From Halomonas gemina (lineage in GTDB: Bacteria > Pseudomonadota > Gammaproteobacteria > Pseudomonadales > Halomonadaceae), in assembly GCF_023554995.1 (NCBI RefSeq), contig NZ_JAMJPK010000003.1, forward strand, positions 434,001 through 498,000: a stretch of DNA of 64,000 bases, read 5' to 3'. The notes beneath the pieces were generated by a model. It was not told the origin of the DNA and ran no database searches. It saw only the letters and a program-made list of their open reading frames with translations. Shown here one piece after another: positions 33,440 through 41,875 of this stretch; position 1 is the stretch's first letter; each line of letters begins with the position of its first letter. The position numbers and the translations under genes are program-made.

Positions 33440-34264
33440 ATGACCCCACAGGGAAATGCCACCGCCGATGCCATGGCCCCCGCCACGCCGGGCAGCGCCC
33501 GTCCCTCGTCCACCTGGACCGGCTGGGGACAATGGCTGGCGCTGGTGACCATGACCGTCGACCACCTGTCCCGCTACGTAGCGCCGGATGCCTGGGACCT
33601 GGGCTGGGCGGGCTCTTCCATCGGCCGCATCGCCTTCCCGCTGTTCGCCGCCATGGTCGCCTGGCACGGGCTCTTCAACACCCGCAACCCGCTGCGCTAC
33701 GCCCGGCGCATCCTGGTGATCGGCCTGGTCGCCCAGTTGCCCTACATGCTGATGCCGCGCGCCTCCGATGCCCTGATCCTCAACATCTGCTTCACCCTCT
33801 CGCTGGGCCTGACGGGGGGCGTCTGGCTGCGCGCCCTGCCGGCACGCCTCGCCACCGGTACCCTCGGCCAGCCGAGGCTGGTCGCCGAGGCCGCCGTCGC
33901 GCTGGGCGTGTGGGGGCTCGCCGGCCTCTGGGTCGAGTACGGCCACCATGGCCTGCTGATGATCCCCCTCTACATGCTCGCCATGCAACACCTGCACGTG
34001 GCCGGCAGCGCGCTCGCCGAGCGCCTCAAGGCCACCGCCATGGCGCTGCCGGTGCTGGTCGTCGCCGGCCTGATGAACAGCTCCGACATGGCCAAGTCGT
34101 TCACCGTAGCAACCTGCCTGGCGGCGCTGCTGCTGGCTGCCGGCGCCCACCGCCTGGCCCCGGCGGTCCCCACGGCCATGCCGCGCCGGCTGTGGCTCGC
34201 CTGGTACCCGGGCCACTTCGCGGCGATGGCGCTGTGGCTATGGCTCGCCGGCCAGCTCGGCTGA
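33440..34264 (+). CDS. TraX family membrane protein
   Basis: A 274-residue membrane protein of the TraX family, named after the F-plasmid pilin acetylase. It has about eight helices; the family start 'LALVTMTVDHLSRYV' and 'IGRIAFPLFAAMVAWH' are clear. Chromosomal TraX proteins in organisms without F pili are probably acyltransferases acting on surface polymers. No conjugation gene is nearby. An agggagg site lies 5 bases before the ATG. Confidence 0.82.
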   Translation: MTPQGNATADAMAPATPGSARPSSTWTGWGQWLALVTMTVDHLSRYVAPDAWDLGWAGSSIGRIAFPLFAAMVAWHGLFNTRNPLRYARRILVIGLVAQLPYMLMPRASDALILNICFTLSLGLTGGVWLRALPARLATGTLGQPRLVAEAAVALGVWGLAGLWVEYGHHGLLMIPLYMLAMQHLHVAGSALAERLKATAMALPVLVVAGLMNSSDMAKSFTVATCLAALLLAAGAHRLAPAVPTAMPRRLWLAWYPGHFAAMALWLWLAGQLG

Positions 34265-34294
34265 CGACCCCTGCCGGGCCACCCGAGGCGTCCG

Positions 34295-35497
34295 TCAGCG
34301 GAGCACCCGCCTGACCAGCAAAGGCCCGAGGATCTCGAAGACCACGGTCGAGGCCACCACCGCCGAGAGCAGCACCGGGCCGTGTTCGGGAAAGCGCTCG
34401 GCCGCGAGCAGCGCCATGCCCATCGCCACCCCGGCCTGGGGGGTCAGTGCCAGGCCGAGGTTCGCCGGCAGCTCGGCCTGGCGTTGCCGGGCGAGACGGA
34501 CGCCAAGCAGGCCGCCCAGATAGCGCCCCGCCAGGCGCAGCAGGATGTAGGCCAGGGTCAGGCCCAGCGCCTCGTCCAGGTGGTAGAGGTCGACGCTGGC
34601 GCCCGAGAGCACGAAGAAGAACACCAGGAAGGGCCACTCGATATGCTCGATCTCGTTGAACGAGCGGGTGTGGTGGCGAGAGAGGTTGGCCACCAGGGTC
34701 CCGGCGAGCATGGCGGCCAGCAGCGACGAGACCCCCAGCCAGGCGGAGGTCCCGGCCAGCAGCAGGATCAGCGCCATGGCCTCGACCTGGGTCGGCTCCC
34801 CGGGGCGCAGCCGGCCGGTCAGCCAGGCGGCCGGCAGCCCGATCGCGGTGCCCAGCAGTATTGCCCCGCCCAGTTCCCAGGTCGCATGCAGCAGCGCCAT
34901 GCCGCCATCGCCCGAGAGCCACCAGCCGAGCAGCGCCATGGCCAGGCCGAAGGCCAGGATGCCCCAGCCGTCGTCGATGGCGACGATCCCCAGCAGCAAC
35001 CGGGCGCGCAGCCGGCTGTCGCCGCTCTCATGGACCGTCTCGCTGACCGCCGCCGGGTCGGTGGCCACGGAGATGGCGGCCAGCGACACCGCCACCGCCA
35101 GCGGGAATCCCAGCGCCAGCAGGCCGAGGCCCACGGACAGCACCCCGGCCAGGATCACCGACAGCGAGACGATCAGGATCAGCGGCCCGGTGCTGCGCAG
35201 CCGGTCCAGGGTCAGCTCGCCGCCGAGCAGGAAGGCCACCATCACCAGGGCCACCTGGATCAGCGGCTCGGCCAGGCCATCCAGCGGCCGGGCACCGGGC
35301 TGGTCCAGGCCCCACTGCTGGATGACCGCCACCCCGACGCCCACCAGCACCAGCAGCGAGATGCGCGGCAGGCGGGTGCGGCTGGCCACCACGTCGGCCA
35401 GGATGCTGGTGGAGAGGATCACCCCCAGCAGCATCAGGCTGGCCGCGGCCAGGCTCGGCTCGACGGGCAGCCAGGCGAGTGTGTCGGGAAGTGCCAC
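34295..35497 (-). CDS. Cation/proton antiporter (CPA family)
   Basis: A 400-residue integral membrane protein with about 12 helices, resembling the NhaP/Kef-like sodium (potassium)/proton exchangers. The conserved helix pairs 'SVATDPAAVSETVHE' and 'GIVAIDDGWGILAFGL' carry the acidic residues that bind the ion and proton. No C-terminal TrkA domain is present. In a salt-tolerant organism a sodium/proton role is natural. The gene is 67 bp downstream of the cytochrome b5 gene on the same strand. Confidence 0.85.
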   Translation of the reverse strand: MALPDTLAWLPVEPSLAAASLMLLGVILSTSILADVVASRTRLPRISLLVLVGVGVAVIQQWGLDQPGARPLDGLAEPLIQVALVMVAFLLGGELTLDRLRSTGPLILIVSLSVILAGVLSVGLGLLALGFPLAVAVSLAAISVATDPAAVSETVHESGDSRLRARLLLGIVAIDDGWGILAFGLAMALLGWWLSGDGGMALLHATWELGGAILLGTAIGLPAAWLTGRLRPGEPTQVEAMALILLLAGTSAWLGVSSLLAAMLAGTLVANLSRHHTRSFNEIEHIEWPFLVFFFVLSGASVDLYHLDEALGLTLAYILLRLAGRYLGGLLGVRLARQRQAELPANLGLALTPQAGVAMGMALLAAERFPEHGPVLLSAVVASTVVFEILGPLLVRRVLR

Positions 35498-35564
35498 CTT
35501 GTCGTTTCCTCATCGCTCGGGGGGAGGTCGGCGAGCGCCCAGCCTAGCATGGCGGCGCAACCGA

Positions 35565-35918
35565 CTAGTCGACCAGCCGTCCGATCCGGAAGCGTTCCAG
35601 CATGCCCTCGGCGAAGCTGCTGTGGGGCCGGCCGGGGCGCTTGTTGTCCCAGGCCTCGCTGGCATCGCGGCCACACCACTCGAGCATCACCGCCGCGGGG
35701 GTCGGGTGGTCGGCGATGAAGCCGGTGACGTCATAGACCGTGCCATGGATGGCCTTCCAGCAGCTCTCGGCACTGTCGTGGCGGGCCAGTTCCTCGTGGG
35801 TGATGGCCTCGGGGTCGCCCGGGACTGCCGCGTCCGGCGAGGAGAGTGCATTGACGGCGACCAGCGTCAGCACGCTGGAGAGGAAGGCGACGAAGACGGT
35901 GTAGGCGACGGTGTTCAC
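35565..35918 (-). CDS. Membrane-anchored cytochrome b5-like protein
   Basis: A 117-residue protein with one N-terminal membrane helix (about residues 5-25) and a cytochrome b5 heme domain. The heme region is recognised by 'GTVYDVTGFIADHPTPAAVMLEWCGRDASEAWDNK', with the first axial His in 'DHPTP' (family HPGG), and the second His probably in 'PHSSFAEGMLERFRIG'. It should pass electrons. Its ATG overlaps the flavocytochrome stop by 4 bases (ATGA), so the two are a functional pair. Confidence 0.8.
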   Translation of the reverse strand: MNTVAYTVFVAFLSSVLTLVAVNALSSPDAAVPGDPEAITHEELARHDSAESCWKAIHGTVYDVTGFIADHPTPAAVMLEWCGRDASEAWDNKRPGRPHSSFAEGMLERFRIGRLVD

Positions 35919-37207
35919 AGGAAATCGAGGACCTCGCTATGGATGCGTGAGCGTGGCACCCCCTGGCCGGCGAGCAGTCGCCTCAGGTGGGCGTTCATGG
36001 CCGGCGGGCCGCAGAGATGGATCTCCCGCTCGGAAAAGTCGGGACAGTGCTCGGCGAGGAAGGCCAGGTCCAGGGCGCCCCGCTCCAGGTAGTAGTGCGC
36101 CACCACCGCGAAGTCCGCCAGCCGCTCGGCGATCGACTCGAGCTCGTCCAGGTAGTAGGCCCGCTCCGGGCGGTTGGCCAGGTAGACCAGCAGCACCTGC
36201 CCGTCCACCACCCCCCGGGCCAGCAGGTCGCGGGCCCCGCCGACGAAAGGCGTGATACCGATGCCCCCGCCGAGCCAGAGCCGGTCGCGACCCGACGGAT
36301 GGCGGCCGAAGAAGTCGCCATAGGGGCCCTCGACCTGCGCCATCGAGCCCGGCGTCACCGACTGCAGGGCGTGGCTGGCATCGCCCAGGTCCTTGATGCC
36401 GATGCGCAGGCACTCATCGGCCGGGGCCGAGGCGAGGGTATAGGGATGCTCCTCGCCGCGGCCGGCCGCCAGTGTCGCGTCCAGCGGGGCCAGGTAGACG
36501 AACTGCCCGGGCTCGTGGGCCAGCCGCCGCCCCTGCGGGGCGAGCACCAGCTCCACCACCCCGCGGGCCAGCGGCTCCACCGCCTCGATGCGATAGGCCA
36601 GCCGCGTCCGGCACGAGCCCAGCTTGCGCCAGGCGATGGCCGCCAGGCCGGCCAGCCCCAGCAGCCACCAGGGCCAGGCCTCCCCCGCCAGCGGCAGGGC
36701 ATGGCCCAGGGCCAGCAGCAGGGCGGCGGCCGACACCAGGTGCAGACGCTTCCAGGCCTGGTAGTGGGGCCGGCCGAAGAAGCCGAAGGTGGGGGCGAGG
36801 AACAGCACCATCGCCAGCCAGGCCAGCCAGCCGAGCCAGATGGCGCCCCGGGAGACGGGCGGGAAGAGCACCTCCAGCGCCACCGGCAGCCCCAGCGGCA
36901 CCGCCGCCAGCGCCAGCGCCAGGGCGTGGACCATCAGCAGCACGAAGGCGCCGAAGCCCAGCCAGTGGTGCAGCCGCCAGAGCCGGGCCAGCCCGCCGAA
37001 GGGACGATCCCAGCCCGGCACCCGGATGCTGGTCGTCGCCGCCAGCAGCAGCATGGCAAGCCCCAGGATCCCCGTGGTACGGCCAATCCAGGCCAGCCAG
37101 GCGCCGGCGTCATCGGCGGGCCAGCCTAGCCGCGGCAGGGCCGCCGCCAGCGGCAGCAGCACGGCCGCCGCCAGGGCGAGATCGCCCGCTCTCGGATGGC
37201 GTCGCAT
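35915..37207 (-). CDS. Ferric-reductase-type transmembrane flavocytochrome
   Basis: A 430-residue membrane oxidoreductase. Six to seven helices of the ferric-reductase-like heme domain (about residues 10-190; histidines in RLHHWLGF and WKRLHLVSA) are followed by an FAD- and NAD(P)H-binding module (about 205-430, with 'GQFVYLAPL', 'HPYTLASAP', 'GGGIGITPFVGGARDLL' and the C-terminal 'IHLCGPPAMNAHLRRLL'). It moves electrons from NAD(P)H across the membrane. Its direct partner is the cytochrome b5-like protein. It is divergent from the heme-protein gene at 37452 across FNR-like boxes. Confidence 0.85.
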   Translation of the reverse strand: MRRHPRAGDLALAAAVLLPLAAALPRLGWPADDAGAWLAWIGRTTGILGLAMLLLAATTSIRVPGWDRPFGGLARLWRLHHWLGFGAFVLLMVHALALALAAVPLGLPVALEVLFPPVSRGAIWLGWLAWLAMVLFLAPTFGFFGRPHYQAWKRLHLVSAAALLLALGHALPLAGEAWPWWLLGLAGLAAIAWRKLGSCRTRLAYRIEAVEPLARGVVELVLAPQGRRLAHEPGQFVYLAPLDATLAAGRGEEHPYTLASAPADECLRIGIKDLGDASHALQSVTPGSMAQVEGPYGDFFGRHPSGRDRLWLGGGIGITPFVGGARDLLARGVVDGQVLLVYLANRPERAYYLDELESIAERLADFAVVAHYYLERGALDLAFLAEHCPDFSEREIHLCGPPAMNAHLRRLLAGQGVPRSRIHSEVLDFL

Positions 37208-37293
37208 CCTCCCTCCCCTGCTCGAGTGATGTCCTCCCATTGTTGCCCTGGTCGTGCCGGGAGCAATGCAAAGCGTCACGAGTCGATGTTTCC

Positions 37294-37307
37294 TTGATCC
37301 CGATCAC
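37294..37307. promoter_or_regulatory. Near-perfect FNR/Anr box in divergent intergenic region
   Basis: TTGATcccgATCAC matches the FNR/Anr consensus TTGAT-N4-ATCAA at 9 of 10 positions. It lies 86 bases before the flavocytochrome gene and 145 bases before the heme-protein gene, so it could serve either. Confidence 0.65.
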
Positions 37308-37367
37308 CCACGGGCCCGGTAACGCGACGGCCCGCCATCAGCGGATGTGGCGCCTTGTCGCACCGAC

Positions 37368-37381
37368 TTGACCTGTGTCAT
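37368..37381. promoter_or_regulatory. Second FNR-family-like box, close to the heme-protein gene
   Basis: TTGACctgtGTCAT is a symmetric FNR/Dnr-family-like site (TTGAC with GTCAA-type right half) 71 bases before the heme-protein ATG. Only one base breaks the symmetry. Its match to FNR is weaker than that of the box at 37294. Confidence 0.5.
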
Positions 37382-37451
37382 GCCAAGAGGGCGATCAGGG
37401 TCCACACTGAAGGTCCGTTACAACACTTTACCCTCTGATCCAGGAGTTCAC

Positions 37452-38891
37452 ATGGCACGTCAAGACAAGGGCGCCAGCCCGTGGCTGGTCCTGGGGTTGC
37501 CCGTCGCGCTGGGCCTCGCCTGGGTCACCCAGGGCAGCGGGGTGATCGAGGATGACCCGGAGCGCAACATCTCGATCCCCGATGAGCTGACCATGCCGCT
37601 GCAGGTCCAGGCCGCCTACAACGATGAGCAGATCTTCTTCCGCTACCGCTGGCCCGCCGAGCAGGCCCATGTCTACCATGACATGCTGCGCTACACGGAG
37701 GGCGAGTGGGTCCGCCACGGCAGTTCCCGGCCGGGGCCCGACCCCGACGGCACCTACGAGGATCGGGTCGCCATGCTGGTGGACGACGGTGGGGTCCCCG
37801 ACTTCGGCCGCTATGGCGGCTACATCACCGTGGGTGACCAGATGCGCTTCTTCAGCGATTCGGCGAGCCCGGCCGAGGTCTCGGAACACCCCCACCTCGG
37901 GAAGCAGCTGGGGCAAAGCGACGTCCGCAAGTACCTGCCCGCCACCCGCACCGACCAGAACGACTGGCGCAGCGTGGCGGATGCCGACGTCCTCGCCGCC
38001 CAGCGTGAGGCCGGCTATTTCCTCGACCTCTGGCACTGGCGGGCCGGGCGCTCCAACCCCATCGGCGCCTCGGATGACCAGTGGGTCGGTGAATTCCGCA
38101 ACAGCGATGCCGGCACGGGGCCCTATACCACCAACTGGGATGGCGACACCAACCAGCCACGTTGGATGCTCGACCCCGAGAAGACGGGCCAGCGCGCCCT
38201 GCGCTGGGAGGACGTGACCTCCGGCGAGGTCGACTTCGACAGCATTTACTACCTGTCGGAAGACAATCGGACCGACTTCGATCCCGACCACGACTGGCAG
38301 GAGGGCGACGTGATCCCTCGCCGCCTGCTGCGCCAGCCCGAGGGGTCGCGGGGCAGCATCGCCGTCCACGGCCAGGGACGCTGGGAGGACGGCCACTGGG
38401 ACGTGACCCTGGTGCGCGACCTGGACACCGGCAACCCGCTGGACGACAAGATTCTCGCCGAGCAGGGGATCTACGACATCGGCATCGCCGTCTACCGCAA
38501 TGCCACCGGCAGCCGCTGGCACTATGTCTCGCACCCCTACTCGCTGGGGCTGGGACGTGAGGCCGATCTCCAGGCCGTCAGCTTCTCGGGCAGTTCGCCC
38601 GAGTGGAGCGAGGAGTGGTTCGACATGACCCTCTTCTACCCCGGCCAGGTGGACTGGCCGCTGCTGATCAGCCGCGCCCATGCCGGTGCGGAGGACATCG
38701 CCGAGGGCACCCCGGTGCACGCGCGCCACAGCGAGAAGCAGCTGGCGCTTTACGGGGTGGAGATGGAGTTCAACGACGCCATCACCTGGCGGTGGTGGAT
38801 GACCCTGTTGGCCGGGCTGATCGCCATGCTCGGGGTGACCCTTGCCCTGCTCCCCGGCTTCCGTTCGACCCGTGAAGGAGACCGCTCATGA
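37452..38891 (+). CDS. Ethylbenzene-dehydrogenase-type heme protein
   Basis: A 479-residue protein with an N-terminal membrane anchor (about residues 9-24) and a C-terminal helix (about 450-470) around a large domain of the ethylbenzene dehydrogenase heme-binding type, as in the gamma subunits of dimethylsulfide and chlorate reductases. The stretches 'QVQAAYNDEQIFFRYRW' and 'DLWHWRAGRSNPIG' match the family. It should bind one b-type heme and carry electrons. No molybdenum subunit is encoded nearby. A caggag site precedes the ATG; DUF2231 follows with a 4-base overlap. Confidence 0.8.
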   Translation: MARQDKGASPWLVLGLPVALGLAWVTQGSGVIEDDPERNISIPDELTMPLQVQAAYNDEQIFFRYRWPAEQAHVYHDMLRYTEGEWVRHGSSRPGPDPDGTYEDRVAMLVDDGGVPDFGRYGGYITVGDQMRFFSDSASPAEVSEHPHLGKQLGQSDVRKYLPATRTDQNDWRSVADADVLAAQREAGYFLDLWHWRAGRSNPIGASDDQWVGEFRNSDAGTGPYTTNWDGDTNQPRWMLDPEKTGQRALRWEDVTSGEVDFDSIYYLSEDNRTDFDPDHDWQEGDVIPRRLLRQPEGSRGSIAVHGQGRWEDGHWDVTLVRDLDTGNPLDDKILAEQGIYDIGIAVYRNATGSRWHYVSHPYSLGLGREADLQAVSFSGSSPEWSEEWFDMTLFYPGQVDWPLLISRAHAGAEDIAEGTPVHARHSEKQLALYGVEMEFNDAITWRWWMTLLAGLIAMLGVTLALLPGFRSTREGDRS

Positions 38892-39439
38892 CCGGCATGC
38901 ACCATATGCTCGTCCACTTCCCGCTGGGCTTCTGGGCACTCGCCACCCTGATGATCCTGGTCGGCGCCCTGCTGCCCGGCCGGATGGCCGACCTCAGTCG
39001 CGCCGCCCTGCTGCCGGTGCTGGTACTTAGCCTGCTGGGCGCCCTGGCCGCCATCGTCACGGGATTCCTGATCTGGCCGCTGGAGGCCAGCACCCACAGC
39101 CCCCTGGCGCGCAATCACATCCTGATGGCGTTCTGGTCGCTGGGCATCTTCTCCATGCTGACCATGCTGGTCTGGCGCGCGGGCAGCGCGGCCTTCGACG
39201 GGGCACGGCGCTGGGTGCTGGTGCTTCTGGCGCTGATCGGCGGGCTGTTCTTCGCCGCCGCCGGCACCCTCGGTGGCCACCTGGTCGGCGCCCCGACGCT
39301 GTTCTCCGAGATGCTCGGGCTGATGGGATGGGAGGTCTATACCACCTTCTATAGCCCCTACTGGGTCAGCGCCGTGATGGTGCTCATCGGGATCGCCAGT
39401 GCACTCCTGGGCCTCAGGCGCCGTCGCTCGGCTGCTTGA
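38888..39439 (+). CDS. DUF2231 family membrane protein
   Basis: A 183-residue four-helix membrane protein of the DUF2231 group. The start 'HHMLVHFPLGFWALATLMILVGALLPG' and the histidine 'RNHILMAFWSLGIFSMLTMLVW' are typical and could coordinate heme. It overlaps the heme-protein gene (ATGA) and probably forms a membrane electron-transfer unit with it. A strong hairpin follows. Confidence 0.8.
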   Translation: MTGMHHMLVHFPLGFWALATLMILVGALLPGRMADLSRAALLPVLVLSLLGALAAIVTGFLIWPLEASTHSPLARNHILMAFWSLGIFSMLTMLVWRAGSAAFDGARRWVLVLLALIGGLFFAAAGTLGGHLVGAPTLFSEMLGLMGWEVYTTFYSPYWVSAVMVLIGIASALLGLRRRRSAA

Positions 39440-39462
39440 GACCTCACCCGCCACCCACAACT

Positions 39463-39490
39463 CGAAGGCCCCGCATAAGCGGGGCCTTCG
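39463..39490. terminator. Bidirectional hairpin between DUF2231 and purK
   Basis: Perfect 12-bp inverted repeat cgaaggccccgc / gcggggccttcg with a 4-base loop (ataa), between convergent genes, 24 bases after the DUF2231 stop and 24 bases beyond the purK stop. Confidence 0.75.
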
Positions 39491-39514
39491 TCATGGGCGG
39501 CGGGCGAACCCGGC

Positions 39515-40627
39515 CTACTCGAAGCTGAAGCGCGGCGCCGGGGCATCCGGCAGCAGGGCCGCACAGGCGCGCGCCCGCTCCAGCAGTTCGGCGTGGGTGG
39601 GCGCCAGCAGGTTGATATGCGCCAGCTTGCGGCCGGCTCGCTCGCTCTTGTCGTAGCGGTGCAGGTGGGCATCCGGCAGGGCCAGGATCGCGGACGGCTC
39701 ACCCTCACGGCCGATCACGTTGACCATGCAGGTCGGCATGCGTGCCGAGGTATCGCCCAGCGGCAGCCCCTGGATGGCACGCAGGTGGTTCTCGAACTGG
39801 CTGGTCACCGCGCCGTCGATGGACCAGTGGCCGGAGTTGTGCACCCGGGGCGCCATCTCGTTGGCCAGCAGGCTGCCGTCGGCGCACTGGAACAGCTCCA
39901 GGGTCAGCACCCCCACGTAGTCGAGCTCGTCGAGCAGGGCACGAATGTAGCCGTCGGCGACCTGCTCGACCCCCTCGTCCAGGTCCGGCAGGGGCGCGAT
40001 GGAGTAGCGCAGGATGCCGTCCTCGTGCTGGTTCTCCGCCATGGGGTAAAAGGCCACCTCGCCGTCACGACCACGCACGGCGATGATCGACACCTCGCGC
40101 ACGAAGTCGACGAAGGCCTCCACCACCAGCCGCGGGTGGTTGATCGCGCGCCACGCCTCATGGGCCTCGGCCGGGTCCTTGAGCACCGCCTGGCCCTTGC
40201 CGTCGTAACCCTCGGTGACCGACTTGGCCACCACCGGGCAGCCCAGCTCGCGGGCCGCGGCCTCCAGCTCGTCGGCGTGCTCCACCAGGCGGTAGGCCGG
40301 CGTCGGGATGCCCAGGCGGTCGAACAGCGCCTTCTCCTCGGCGCGGTTCTGGCAGACGCGAATCGCCTCGCTGGAGGGGTAGACCGGCCTGACCTCCTCG
40401 ATCGCCTGGACCAGCGAGACCGGCAGATGCTCGAACTCGTAGGTGACCAGGTCGACCTTCTCCAGGAAGGCCTCGAGGTGCTTCCGGTCGGTGTCGATCA
40501 TCACGTCCCCGATGCCGGCACTGGGGTGCCCGGTGGTGTCGAGGAAGGTGAAGCGGTTGGCCAGCGGGTAGCCGGCGAGCGCCAGCATGCGGCCGAGCTG
40601 GCCAGCTCCGAGGACGCCGATATTCAT
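39515..40627 (-). CDS. purK: 5-(Carboxyamino)imidazole ribonucleotide synthase
   Basis: A 370-residue ATP-grasp enzyme that carboxylates aminoimidazole ribonucleotide in purine synthesis. The N-terminus 'MNIGVLGAGQLGRMLALAG', the ATP-grasp loop 'SVTEGYDGKGQAVL' and 'ANEMAPRVHNSGHWSIDGAVTSQFENHLRA' are all diagnostic. The aaggag site selects the ATG at 40627 over one five codons upstream. purE lies 39 bp upstream on the same strand; the two steps run in sequence. Confidence 0.97.
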   Translation of the reverse strand: MNIGVLGAGQLGRMLALAGYPLANRFTFLDTTGHPSAGIGDVMIDTDRKHLEAFLEKVDLVTYEFEHLPVSLVQAIEEVRPVYPSSEAIRVCQNRAEEKALFDRLGIPTPAYRLVEHADELEAAARELGCPVVAKSVTEGYDGKGQAVLKDPAEAHEAWRAINHPRLVVEAFVDFVREVSIIAVRGRDGEVAFYPMAENQHEDGILRYSIAPLPDLDEGVEQVADGYIRALLDELDYVGVLTLELFQCADGSLLANEMAPRVHNSGHWSIDGAVTSQFENHLRAIQGLPLGDTSARMPTCMVNVIGREGEPSAILALPDAHLHRYDKSERAGRKLAHINLLAPTHAELLERARACAALLPDAPAPRFSFE

Positions 40628-40666
40628 GGTGGGCTCCTTCATTCGTCTCTCTATCAGGGCTGGCTA

Positions 40667-41176
40667 TCAGGGCTGGGGACGCGGGTCGGGATTGTCGAGC
40701 ACGGTGCGGGTCTGCTCGGCACGGAAGGCCTCCACGGCCGCGCTCACTGCCTCGTCCTGCAGGCCGACGATCTGCGCGGCCAGTAGGCCCGCATTGGTGG
40801 CGCCGGCCTTGCCGATGGCCAGCGTCCCCACGGCGACGCCACCGGGCATCTGCACGATGGAGAGCAGCGAATCCAGGCCCTTCAGCGCCTTGGATTCCAC
40901 CGGCACACCAAGCACCGGAAGTGACGTCTGGGAGGCCACCATGCCCGGCAGATGGGCCGCTCCGCCGGCCCCGGCGATGATCACCGAGAGGCCCCGCTCG
41001 GCGGCGCCCTTGGCGTAGTCGAACAGCAGGTCCGGCGTGCGATGGGCAGAGACTACCCGGGTCTCGCAGGACACACCCAGGCGCTCGAGCATCGCCACGG
41101 CATGCTCCATCACCGGCCAGTCGGACTTCGACCCCATGATCACGCCGACCTTCGGCGCCTGTGTATCGGACTGCAT
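40667..41176 (-). CDS. purE: N5-carboxyaminoimidazole ribonucleotide mutase
   Basis: A 169-residue class I PurE, which rearranges the PurK product to carboxyaminoimidazole ribonucleotide. The sequence shows '[17 protein letters not shown]', '[15 protein letters not shown]' and '[17 protein letters not shown]', the active-site signatures. A gaggag site precedes the ATG. First gene of the purEK pair. No PurR-like operator was seen upstream. Confidence 0.97.
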   Translation of the reverse strand: MQSDTQAPKVGVIMGSKSDWPVMEHAVAMLERLGVSCETRVVSAHRTPDLLFDYAKGAAERGLSVIIAGAGGAAHLPGMVASQTSLPVLGVPVESKALKGLDSLLSIVQMPGGVAVGTLAIGKAGATNAGLLAAQIVGLQDEAVSAAVEAFRAEQTRTVLDNPDPRPQP

Positions 41177-41412
41177 GGCCTACTCCTCGGCGACTGCCTC
41201 AGTACGGTAGAGAGTGCGAAAAGGGAAGCCGAACATTCTAGCGTTGCGGGCCTGCACCGTCACCTTGACCACTCGGACAGCAGCTTTTACCCTTCCCTGC
41301 CGTCGCCACAAGCAGACACCAGTTTGCATGCTGGATGCGACTTTGGTTGCTAAGGTCATGGTGAGGAGGCACCAAGGACAAGCCCTCCTGGACACCCTCA
41401 AGGAGAATGACC

Positions 41413-41805
41413 ATGAAGCGTGCACTGATTTTCACCACGGCACTGGCCGGCTCGCTGCTGCTTGCCGGTTGCGACAGCGACAACGACGGCGAGGCGACTG
41501 GAGAGGCCGCCCCGCAGGAAGAACAGGTCGAGCAGGAGGCCCAGCAGGCCAGCGAGCCGGCAGAAGAGACTGCCGATCCGGCGGCTGACGACGCCACCGA
41601 GACGATGGAGGCCGCCGAGGCCGAGGCGGAAGAGGCGGCCGACGCCGCCGCCGAGACCATGGAGGCCGCCGAGGCCGAGGTGGAAGAAGCGGCCGACGAC
41701 GCCGCCGAGACCATGGAGGATGCCGAAGCCGAGGTAGAGGCCGATGTCGAGGCGGAGGCCGAGGCCGACACCGACACCGACGCAGAGGCAGAGACTTCCC
41801 AGTAA
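41413..41805 (+). CDS. Acidic, alanine/glutamate-rich repeat lipoprotein
   Basis: A 130-residue predicted lipoprotein with a lipobox (LLLAGC, Cys at about residue 19). The mature part is almost only Glu, Ala, Asp and Thr and contains three imperfect repeats of about 18-19 residues built on ETMEAAEAEAEEAAD. This pattern can form a charged helix or coiled coil. Function unknown; a periplasmic spacer or charge-balancing role in a salt-tolerant cell is a guess. The second ATG (41413) is placed better than the one two codons earlier. A very strong hairpin follows. Confidence 0.7.
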   Translation: MKRALIFTTALAGSLLLAGCDSDNDGEATGEAAPQEEQVEQEAQQASEPAEETADPAADDATETMEAAEAEAEEAADAAAETMEAAEAEVEEAADDAAETMEDAEAEVEADVEAEAEADTDTDAEAETSQ

Positions 41806-41819
41806 GCCGTCAGGCCGAG

Positions 41820-41862
41820 ACGCACAGGGCCCGCCCGGCATTCCCGGGCGGGCCCTGTGCGT
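41820..41862. terminator. Very strong hairpin after the lipoprotein gene
   Basis: Perfect 19-bp inverted repeat (41820-41838 and 41844-41862) with a 5-base loop (cattc), between convergent genes. The stem is GC-rich, the T-run is absent. It probably ends transcripts from both sides (the TRAP gene stops at 41876). Confidence 0.75.
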
Positions 41863-41875
41863 CTGGCCGGGTCCC

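Noticed and set aside
33440..34264. TraX-like gene as a sign of a conjugative element
   Set aside because: No other transfer, relaxase or integrase gene is nearby; chromosomal TraX-like proteins are common.
41578..41790. Repeat array in the lipoprotein gene as a possible CRISPR
   Set aside because: Repeats are in frame within a coding sequence and have no unique spacers.
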